Source: Streptomyces cyaneus (GTDB taxonomy: Bacteria; Actinomycetota; Actinomycetes; Streptomycetales; Streptomycetaceae). Taken from it: a stretch of 64,000 nt of DNA. Below, one piece after another: positions 1 to 6,193 of the stretch (the stretch's first letter is position 1; each line of letters starts with the position of its first letter). Position numbers and translations under genes: made by a program. Below the pieces are notes generated by a model. The model was not told where the DNA came from, did no database searches, and was given only the letters and a program-made list of their open reading frames with translations. The stretch spans positions 186,001 through 250,000 of the forward strand of contig NZ_RQJW01000015.1 in assembly GCF_004028635.1 (NCBI RefSeq), given 5' to 3'.

Positions 1-63
1 GAGCAGTTCGCCGTAGTTGTCGAAGTCGAAGATCTGCTGCCAGATCCCGTCGGCGAGGGTCAT
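1..63 (-). CDS. znuB: Zinc ABC transporter permease, N-terminal fragment
   Basis: Only the first 21 codons lie in the window; the gene continues beyond base 1. The ATG at 63-61 overlaps the stop of the upstream ATPase gene by 4 bases (ATGA), which implies translational coupling. The peptide begins MTLADGIWQQIFDFDNYGEL, as expected for the start of a metal ABC permease. Together with the ATPase and binding protein it would complete a ZnuABC-type importer in the membrane. Identity rests mainly on operon position. Confidence 0.75.
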   Translation of the reverse strand, partial: MTLADGIWQQIFDFDNYGELL

Positions 64-908
64 GGCCGTACTCCGTGCGGCGGTTCGGGGTGATGCGGTG
101 GCTGCGCCACCTCGTCGGGCGCGCCCACGACCGCGATCCGGTCCCGGATGCGGATGACGTCGACCGGTGTGCCGTACAGCTGCGACAGCGCCTCGGAGGT
201 CAGCACCTCGTCGGGTGTGCCGACCCTGAAGCCGCCGCGGGCGAGGTACAGCACGCGGTCCACCAGCCCCAGTACGGGGTTGATCTCGTGGGTCACGAAG
301 ACCACCGCCGTGCCGTGGGAACGGCGCCGTGCGTCCACCAGCTCCGTCACGGCCCGCTGATGGTGCAGGTCGAGGGAGAGCAACGGCTCGTCGCACAGCA
401 GGATCCGCGGGTCGGTGGCCAGGGCCTGTCCGATGCGCACGCGCTGCCGCTCGCCGCCGGAGAGCAGGCCGATGGGGACGTCCGCGTATGCGGTGGCCCC
501 GACCGAGGCGAGGATCTCGTCCACGCGGCGGCGTACGGCGCCGGTGCGCAGCCGGGGTCCGTAGCCGTGCCCGTCGATGCCGAAGCGGACCAGGTCCCGG
601 GCGCGCAGCAGCGCATGCGCGGAGAGCGTTCCCTGCTGCGGGACGTAACCGATGTGCCGGCTGCCGCTTCGGGGCGGACGGCCCAGGACCGTCAGCGTGC
701 CGGCGGACAGCTGCCGCCCGCCCAGCAGTGCGCGCACGAAGCTGGTCTTGCCCGATCCGTTGGGGCCGAGCACGGCCAGGAACTCGCCCGGCCGTACGTC
801 GAGATCGAGGTCCCGCCACAGCACGCGCTCGCCGTAGGAGAGGGCGGCTGCGCGCAGGCTGATCACCGCTGCGTCCGTACGGGGGTCGGACACGCCGGGG
901 CGCCTCAC
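60..908 (-). CDS. znuC: Zinc/manganese ABC transporter ATP-binding protein
   Basis: 282 residues, a normal size for a metal-type ABC ATPase. It shows Walker A (GPNGSGKT, about residue 50), the signature LSGGERQR (about 150), Walker B ILLCDEP and the switch histidine in VFVTHE. It would power metal uptake through the adjacent permease. The GTG start at 908 overlaps the stop of znuA (GTGA), and its own stop overlaps the permease start, so the three genes form one leftward operon. A start a few codons further in, closer to the usual family N-terminus, is possible. Zinc is inferred from the Zur-like box in front of znuA; manganese cannot be excluded from the ATPase alone. Confidence 0.88.
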   Translation of the reverse strand: MRRPGVSDPRTDAAVISLRAAALSYGERVLWRDLDLDVRPGEFLAVLGPNGSGKTSFVRALLGGRQLSAGTLTVLGRPPRSGSRHIGYVPQQGTLSAHALLRARDLVRFGIDGHGYGPRLRTGAVRRRVDEILASVGATAYADVPIGLLSGGERQRVRIGQALATDPRILLCDEPLLSLDLHHQRAVTELVDARRRSHGTAVVFVTHEINPVLGLVDRVLYLARGGFRVGTPDEVLTSEALSQLYGTPVDVIRIRDRIAVVGAPDEVAQPPHHPEPPHGVRP

Positions 909-1864
909 TTGGCCAGCGCGCTCGCGAGCGCGTCGACGTTGGCGGTCATCCAGCCGAGGTAGTCCTCGCCCTTGGGCAGGGTCTCGGTCACGGGGACGAC
1001 GGGAATCCCGGCCGCCTTGGCCGTCTGCTCGGCCTTCTCGGTCTGCGGGCCGGAGGTCTGCTCGTTGTAGACGAGCGCCTCGACCTTCTTGTCGGTGAAC
1101 AGCGCCAACGTGTCCTGCAGGGTCCTCGGGGAGACGTCGTCGCCTTCCTCAATGGCTTCGCTGAAGGCCTCGGGCGTCGCGTTCGTCAGCCCGCTCGCCT
1201 CGATCATGTACAGCGGCACGGGCTCGGTGATGGCCACCGCCTCGCCGCCGTGGTCGGCCTTGATCTTGGCTTCCTTCTGCTCCAGGGGCTTCAGCTTCCC
1301 TTTGAAGTCCTCGGCCCTCTTGGTGAAGGTGGCGGCGTCGTCAGGGTCGGCCTTGGACAGGGCGGCGGCGATGCGGTCGGCGAGTGCGGCGACCGTGGGG
1401 AAGTCGTACCAGACGTGCTCGTTGAGCTCCCCGCCCGCCGGGGCGCTCTTGCCGGAGACCTTGACCGCGTTGATCACCTCGGCCGACGGGTCGCCGCTCG
1501 TCTTCAGCATGCGGTCGATGAAGTCGTCGTAACCGCCGCCGTTCTCGACGACGACCTTCGCCTTGGACAGCGCCAACTGGTTCTGCGTGTTGGCTTCGTA
1601 GGAGTGCGGGTCCTGGTCGGGGTCGCTGATGATCGAGGTGACCTCCACCTTCCGGCCGCCTATCTGCTTGACCATGTCGCCGTAGACGTCCGTCGAGGCC
1701 ACCACCGGGACGGCGGAGGCCGCGGCGGGGCTCTGCGCGGCGGTGCCACTTCCGGAGTCGGCGGAGTCTCCGGAGGCCGACGAACTGCCGCAGCCGGCAA
1801 GGAGGATCAGGCAAGTGCCCGTGATGAGTGGGGCAGCGAGAAGTCGGGACGTGGACGCGGGCAT
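905..1864 (-). CDS. znuA: Zinc ABC transporter substrate-binding lipoprotein
   Basis: 319 residues when started at the ATG at 1864, which has GGAGG seven bases upstream; a longer frame to 1927 lacks such a site. The N-terminus is a lipoprotein signal with lipobox LLAGC. The body is a cluster A-I metal-binding protein: motifs DPHSYE, EHVWYD and the stretch ITEPVPLYMIEASG carry likely metal ligands and hinge residues. It would capture zinc outside the membrane and pass it to ZnuB. The order znuA-znuC-znuB matches the zinc uptake operon known in Streptomyces. Regulation by Zur is likely from the box at 1934-1948. Confidence 0.88.
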   Translation of the reverse strand: MPASTSRLLAAPLITGTCLILLAGCGSSSASGDSADSGSGTAAQSPAAASAVPVVASTDVYGDMVKQIGGRKVEVTSIISDPDQDPHSYEANTQNQLALSKAKVVVENGGGYDDFIDRMLKTSGDPSAEVINAVKVSGKSAPAGGELNEHVWYDFPTVAALADRIAAALSKADPDDAATFTKRAEDFKGKLKPLEQKEAKIKADHGGEAVAITEPVPLYMIEASGLTNATPEAFSEAIEEGDDVSPRTLQDTLALFTDKKVEALVYNEQTSGPQTEKAEQTAKAAGIPVVPVTETLPKGEDYLGWMTANVDALASALAK

Positions 1865-1933
1865 GGATACCTCCGAGGCGCGGCGAATTGATCCGCCGAG
1901 CTCGATCCGTCCCGGCTTCGGCCTCACGGTAGA

Positions 1934-1948
1934 TGAAAATGGATGTCA
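1934..1948. promoter_or_regulatory. Candidate Zur box upstream of znuA
   Basis: TGAAAATGGATGTCA lies 70 bases before the znuA start in an otherwise GC-rich gap. By my recall of the actinobacterial Zur consensus (TGAAAATGATTTTCA), 12 of 15 positions agree and both outer half sites TGA/TCA are kept. The position fits repression of the zinc uptake operon when zinc is plentiful. Confidence 0.6.
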
Positions 1949-2018
1949 AAAGCGTCTCTCGGGCGTCCGCTGGGGCAACCCTTACCGAGAACTCACCTAC
2001 TCCGGCCGCAGGCTCCGG

Positions 2019-2765
2019 TCAGGGGGCGGGGACCTCGTCCAGGAGTTGGGGGCCGTTGTTGCGGACGCTGTTCACGGCGGGAGAGACGGGTCGGGCGTCC
2101 AGATGGCCGCCTGCCGGTGGGGTGAGCAGGGTGCGCAGGTCGTCGGTGGCCTGATGATGGGGGTCGAGCCAGGCGTCGTAGTGGTCGGGGGTGAGCGCGA
2201 GCGGCATACGGGGGTGGATGCGGCCTGCGGCGTCGGTGGCCTCGGTGGTGATGATGGTGCAGGTCAGCAGCCAGGCGGCAGGGTCGTCGGCATCCTTGAT
2301 CTCCGGATCGCGCCAGTACTCGTACAGGCCCGCCAGGGCCATCACCTGCCCGTCCTCCGGGTGGATGAAGTAGGGCTGCTTGCGGACCTTGCCCGACTTC
2401 CTGTCCGTGACCTCGTCCCATTCGTAGAAGCCGTCGGCCGGCAGCAGGCAGCGGCGCTTGACGAACGCCTGGCGGAAGGCGGGCTTCTCGTGCACGGTCT
2501 CCACCCGCGCGTTGATCAACCGTGCGCCGATCTTCGCGTCCTTCGCCCACGAGGGGACCAGGCCCCAGCGCAGGGGCCGCAGCCGACGCCGGGCCGCCTC
2601 GTCCTCGGCAGCGCCGCGCGGCGTGCGTTCCAGGACGGCCCACACCTCGTCGGTCGGGGCCACGTTCCAGCTCGGCGCGAGGGTTTCCTCCGGATGCCAC
2701 TCGGACACCTGGAACAGCTGGGCGAGGTCCTCGGGACTGCGGGTGGAGGCATAGCGGCCGCACAT
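2019..2765 (-). CDS. SOS response-associated peptidase (SRAP/HMCES/YedK family)
   Basis: 248 residues. The start at 2765 is chosen because SRAP proteins begin Met-Cys and expose Cys2 after Met removal; here the protein starts MCGRYA. The frame extends six codons upstream but that would bury the cysteine. Other family features are present: CLLPADGFYEWD with the active-site Glu, and HPRMPLAL with the conserved His. SRAP proteins form a stable thiazolidine crosslink with abasic sites in single-stranded DNA. It reads towards znuA but is separated from it by the znu promoter region; no partner gene is evident. Confidence 0.9.
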   Translation of the reverse strand: MCGRYASTRSPEDLAQLFQVSEWHPEETLAPSWNVAPTDEVWAVLERTPRGAAEDEAARRRLRPLRWGLVPSWAKDAKIGARLINARVETVHEKPAFRQAFVKRRCLLPADGFYEWDEVTDRKSGKVRKQPYFIHPEDGQVMALAGLYEYWRDPEIKDADDPAAWLLTCTIITTEATDAAGRIHPRMPLALTPDHYDAWLDPHHQATDDLRTLLTPPAGGHLDARPVSPAVNSVRNNGPQLLDEVPAP

Positions 2766-2807
2766 ACTGCCACTGTGCCGCACGGGAGCGGGCTGCGCTG
2801 CGGCTCG

Positions 2808-3482
2808 TCATCCCTCCACGCCGGTCGCTGTGTGCGCGGCGCCGACAGGTTTGGACTCCGGGGAGCCTCGCTGGCGCAGGTAGATCGACAGGACGACCAT
2901 CGAGGCCACCGCCAGCAGTTCGGACTGCCAGTTCTGCAGGGTGCGGTTCCAGAAGTCGGCTGAGGTGAGGTACTGGGCCCAGCTGATGGGGGCCTGGAGG
3001 CCGCGCAGTTGCTGTTCGTTGTAGGCGGCCGTACCGGTGACGGACTGGGCGAGCCAGGACAGCAGGAACACCGCCCCCATCACCAGACCGAGGGATCGCG
3101 AGTACACCGCCCGCCGCCAGCCACCGGCACGTGCCCAGCCCGGAGCGTCGGCAGGGGCGTGCTCACCCACGAGCTGGTCCTTGTCGGACTCGGGGCCCGC
3201 CTTGTCCAATTCCTTGGACTCCGGTGAGCCGCGCTGGAGGAGCCAGACGGTGACGAAGACGTAGAGGAAGAACTGCAGGTACTCGGACTGCCAGTTCTCC
3301 GTCACATCGACGGCGAAGTCCGACGAGGTCAGGTAGGAGCCGATGCCGATGGGCTCCATACCGTCGCTGACGAGCCGGTTGTTGAAGTCGGCGTGGCCCG
3401 CGATCATCTGCCCGAACAAGGTCAGCAGGAAGCCGATGCCGAAAGCCAGGCTCAGGCTGTTCTCGCGCAGGAAGCGACGCAT
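2808..3482 (-). CDS. DUF6766-family membrane protein with internal duplication
   Basis: 224 residues. The chain is two copies of one unit (about 1-88 and 128-212). Each has a hydrophobic helix (residues 9-28 and 130-150), a loop containing SYLTSSDF or QYLTSADF, then ENWQSE or QNWQSE, a second helix, and a closing LQRGSPESK or LRQRGSPESK. The predicted topology is four membrane helices with a charged linker. Function is unknown. The next genes upstream on the same strand are a 27-residue membrane peptide and a lipoprotein, so these three envelope genes may be co-transcribed. Confidence 0.8.
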   Translation of the reverse strand: MRRFLRENSLSLAFGIGFLLTLFGQMIAGHADFNNRLVSDGMEPIGIGSYLTSSDFAVDVTENWQSEYLQFFLYVFVTVWLLQRGSPESKELDKAGPESDKDQLVGEHAPADAPGWARAGGWRRAVYSRSLGLVMGAVFLLSWLAQSVTGTAAYNEQQLRGLQAPISWAQYLTSADFWNRTLQNWQSELLAVASMVVLSIYLRQRGSPESKPVGAAHTATGVEG

Positions 3483-3515
3483 GGTGTTGTCACCTCCGGT
3501 CGTCCTCTCCCGTCC

Positions 3516-3599
3516 TCATCGGTGCGTCAGCCCCACCGTCGTGAAGTAGGCCAAGCCGCCGATCACGATGAGCAGGCACAGGGTGAACATGGTCCGCAC
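3516..3599 (-). CDS. 27-residue single-helix membrane peptide
   Basis: A short frame from GTG at 3599 (or ATG at 3590) to TGA at 3516. It encodes a peptide with a hydrophobic core FTLCLLIVIGGLAYF followed by a polar tail TTVGLTHR, typical of a one-pass bitopic peptide. A GAGGGA ribosome site precedes the GTG. The start is only eight bases past the stop of the upstream lipoprotein gene, so coupled translation is likely. No function is recognised. The clean hydrophobic pattern, ribosome site and spacing argue for a real gene. Confidence 0.6.
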   Translation of the reverse strand: MRTMFTLCLLIVIGGLAYFTTVGLTHR

Positions 3600-3606
3600 C
3601 GTTCCC

Positions 3607-4014
3607 TCACCCGCCTTTGACCTGGCAGTCGTACGGCTGCTCCGGACGGGGCACGCATCCGGCGGCGGTCACCTTCCAGCCGGACGAGAAGTGGGCCAGG
3701 AACAGCGTGTCGTCGCCGAGGACCACCCGGGCCTGATCGCCGTACACATCCACTTCCCGTACCACGTCCCCGGCGGGCACCTGTTCCTGAGTCACCGCCT
3801 CATCGCATGACGTCTGCTCGGACTTCTCCAACTCCTCGAGCGTGCGGGGAGCCAGTAGGGCGCACGCCTGCCTGCCGTCCCCCTGTCGCAACGCGTCCGT
3901 GAATCCGGTGGCGGCAGCGGATGCGCCCTCGCTGCGTCCGCCCGAGGCGCCGCAGCCGGTGGTCACGGCGAGCACGGCCACCAGAACGCCGCGGCACCAT
4001 CTACTGATCGACAT
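3607..4014 (-). CDS. Small secreted lipoprotein of unknown function
   Basis: 135 residues with a lipoprotein signal: positive start MSISRWCRG, hydrophobic stretch VLVAVLAV and lipobox TTGC at about residue 21. The mature part has conserved-looking cysteines (QACALL, TSCDEA, AGCVPR, YDCQV) that could pair outside the cell, and a beta-rich end. It would be anchored on the outer face of the membrane. It leads a three-gene leftward group with the membrane peptide and the DUF6766 protein. No enzymatic motif is seen. Confidence 0.75.
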   Translation of the reverse strand: MSISRWCRGVLVAVLAVTTGCGASGGRSEGASAAATGFTDALRQGDGRQACALLAPRTLEELEKSEQTSCDEAVTQEQVPAGDVVREVDVYGDQARVVLGDDTLFLAHFSSGWKVTAAGCVPRPEQPYDCQVKGG

Positions 4015-4187
4015 CGCGCATCGCTTCCGCTCACGTCCCGTCCTCTGCGGCGTGGAGGACCAGCATCAGCGACGCGCTCAGGGGCCGCACGGTGACGGGC
4101 TCCAGACGGGTGCCCGGGGCAGGAGCGGGCCGGCCGAACGCCGTCAGTGACGTCGCAGCGCGTCGACCGGCGCGCGGTGGTCCTCGC

Positions 4188-4325
4188 TCAGCGGTGTGCC
4201 GAGGCCGGGGCGGATTGCGCCCGTTGCGGATCGGCGGGAGCGGTGCGCTGGGCCACGATGCGAGAGGAGTGAGAGGTGACCCGGACGGCGATGGCGATCA
4301 GCGGGAGCAGAGTCAGGTACGACAC
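4188..4325 (-). CDS. Possible 45-residue membrane peptide
   Basis: From a GTG at 4325 the frame encodes SYLTLLPLIAIAVRV followed by a polar Ala/Pro/Gln-rich tail ending at TGA 4188. The one-helix layout resembles small Streptomyces membrane peptides. The ribosome site (CCGAGG) abuts the start too closely, and the surrounding DNA looks degenerate, so this could equally be part of a decayed gene. Confidence 0.25.
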   Translation of the reverse strand: MSYLTLLPLIAIAVRVTSHSSRIVAQRTAPADPQRAQSAPASAHR

Positions 4326-4329
4326 CCTC

Positions 4330-4510
4330 GGGGATGCCGGCGCGGTCGGTCATGCTCGACACCCTCATCGAGTCCTTTCACTGGGTGGGCCGCCCCCTTT
4401 GGCCGCCGTGGCGAAGCGCGGGAGGTCGGTCGCGTAGATCGTGACGGTCTTGCCACGGCCGGCGCCAGCACTCGGCTGACGACGAACGCCCTGGAGAAGT
4501 ACGGCACCGG
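4330..4510 (-). other. Gene-poor stretch with possible frameshifted remnant
   Basis: Between the lipoprotein and the GH78 remnant no intact gene is supported. Leftwards, one frame reads PYFSRAFVVSRVLAPA and a neighbouring frame continues GKTVTIYATDLPRFATAAK before a stop near 4366. The joined reading looks protein-like, so a frameshifted C-terminal remnant of an unidentified gene is plausible. I do not recognise the family. Confidence 0.25.
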
Positions 4511-4524
4511 TCAGTGAGGGTGGG

Positions 4525-4765
4525 TCAGCGAAGCCTGCTCGTCAGTCGGTACGAACCGGACGGCAGCCGGTACGCCGCCGCTGCCGTCCGCATACCGACG
4601 AAGCGCACACCGTCCACCCGGGCCGGCGGGGTCCGCCCCTCGCGCACGGAGTCGGCCCAGACGGCCGGAAGTCGCAGGGTGGCCTCGTGGCCTCGCTGTT
4701 CGCGGGCACCAGCGGGTCGTACGAGAAGGTCGTGCCGTCGCCGCCGAGGGTCCACTCGCTCCTGA
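4525..4765 (-). pseudogene. C-terminal remnant of a GH78-like alpha-L-rhamnosidase
   Basis: Directly downstream of the DUF2332 stop, one frame reads NAVIRSEWTLGGDGTTF and SYDPLVPANSEAT; a second frame carries on LRLPAVWADSVREG and then RFVGMRTAAAAYRLPSGSYR to a stop at 4525. This pattern (VPAN, RLPA, then an SGSYR-type end) is that of the C-terminal beta-sandwich of bacterial rhamnosidases. The frame is broken by an exact 8-base tandem duplication, GTGGCCTC at 4679-4686 and 4687-4694; removing one copy restores VPANSEATLRLPA. The catalytic domain is absent. Confidence 0.5.
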
Positions 4766-5881
4766 TCACGGCGTTGTGGAGTTTGCCAGCCACGCCAGCA
4801 AACGACCCCGCGACCAGCAGCGGCCCACGGCCTCGGCGCGCAGAGCCGGCCCGTCGAACACCGCCAGACCGATGATGCTGTGGCCCGAGGCGCGGCGATC
4901 GCCGAGGGTCGGTATCGTCGGCGCGACTCCGACACCCTCCACCGACACCCACGCCACCGCCCGGCCGGCCGCCGCTTCGTCGAGGCGGTGCAGGAAGCGC
5001 AGGCGGCTCTCGAGCGGGAGGTCCGACAGCGCCCATGTCGTGGTGACGACAGGCAGGGCGTCCGCGGGCACACGGGCGAATGCGTCGGGCAGCACCTCGA
5101 CGGCGTCACCTTGCATCAGCAGCGCGGGGGCCGTCGCCGCCAACGCCATCTCCGCTTCGAGTCTCGCGGTCCGCTCAGGCTGATCCGGCTGATCCGGCCA
5201 CAGGCAGGCGCGCAACCATCGGGCGTCATCGGCGTCGGTCACGTCGATCGGATCGAGGTCGACGCCGATCCGGGCGACGACCTCGGGCATCGCCCGCGTC
5301 GGGACGGGCCGGTCTCCCACGATCGAAGACGACAGCTGCACGGGAGATGACGGGTCGCCCAGCGATTGTCCGTTGCTGTACTTGATGCCGACGCGATCGA
5401 CATTGAGATTGAGGCCGGCCGAACAGCCCACGTCGATCAGCCCGACCGCATCCGCGCCCACCCGGCGCGCCGCCTCGGCGATGGCCGGATACAGCACGGC
5501 GCAGCGTCCGGTCTCATTGGTCCGCATACGTCGGCGCACGGCGATGGCCACGACCGAGTCGGTCATGCGCAGCAGGGTGTCGATCGCCGCATCGGCGGCA
5601 GCATCGCCGTCGGCAGCGGCATAGGCCGCGGCAAGCTCCGGGGCGCGTCCGGCGAGGGCGAGGTCGTGCAGCGCGGCGAGGATCACCGTGGGATGGCGCT
5701 TGCGTGCCGGCGCCGTCTCGATGGCGCGCAGTGCCTCGTCGGACTCGCTCAGGGCGACAGCTACGCGCTCGTACAGCGGCGATGTTTCGGCTGCGTCGAC
5801 CTCGCCGAAGCGTCGGTACACCTGAGCGAGTGTGCGGGCCCTACCCACGGGTGCGGCGTTTCCTGCGGCCGGTGCTGGCAT
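4766..5881 (-). CDS. DUF2332 family protein
   Basis: 371 residues from the ATG at 5881; the open frame reaches 5953, and no start has a convincing ribosome site. Features of DUF2332: early LAQVYRRFGE, AAETSPLYERVA, a methyltransferase-like glycine motif GLIDVGCSAGLNLNVD near the middle, and late TTTWALSDLP. The family is often annotated as hypothetical with a Rossmann-like core; no reaction is established here. The C-terminus ends LLAWLANSTTP exactly where the GH78 remnant begins, so the last few residues may come from a fusion junction. Confidence 0.75.
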   Translation of the reverse strand: MPAPAAGNAAPVGRARTLAQVYRRFGEVDAAETSPLYERVAVALSESDEALRAIETAPARKRHPTVILAALHDLALAGRAPELAAAYAAADGDAAADAAIDTLLRMTDSVVAIAVRRRMRTNETGRCAVLYPAIAEAARRVGADAVGLIDVGCSAGLNLNVDRVGIKYSNGQSLGDPSSPVQLSSSIVGDRPVPTRAMPEVVARIGVDLDPIDVTDADDARWLRACLWPDQPDQPERTARLEAEMALAATAPALLMQGDAVEVLPDAFARVPADALPVVTTTWALSDLPLESRLRFLHRLDEAAAGRAVAWVSVEGVGVAPTIPTLGDRRASGHSIIGLAVFDGPALRAEAVGRCWSRGRLLAWLANSTTP

Positions 5882-6193
5882 CCCGACGACTTTACCCGGC
5901 ACGAAGGCTCCGAGGAGGCCCCCGACCGCTTCCCGCTCAGCAGCCACCAGCACTCAGGCGTCCCCGCAGGTCAGCGCACCCTCCCCCGCGCCTTCAACGG
6001 CACGGCCGGCAATTCCGGAGCAGGCAGTGGATCACCGTCGTACCCCTTCACCTCCCCGAACCGCACCCCTCCCTGGTTCGCGGGATGGGGCAGTCCCTCC
6101 GGCACCTGGCACTCCGAACGCACCGGCCGGAGCGCCGTCGAGCGGGGGCCGATCTAGGCTGGAAGCAGCCGCTGGAAACCAGCCCTGACGGGC

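Noticed and set aside
75..962. Long plus-strand frame of 295 codons opposite znuC
   Set aside because: It mirrors the znuC codon pattern on the other strand, has no domain, and conflicts with a complete ATPase motif set.
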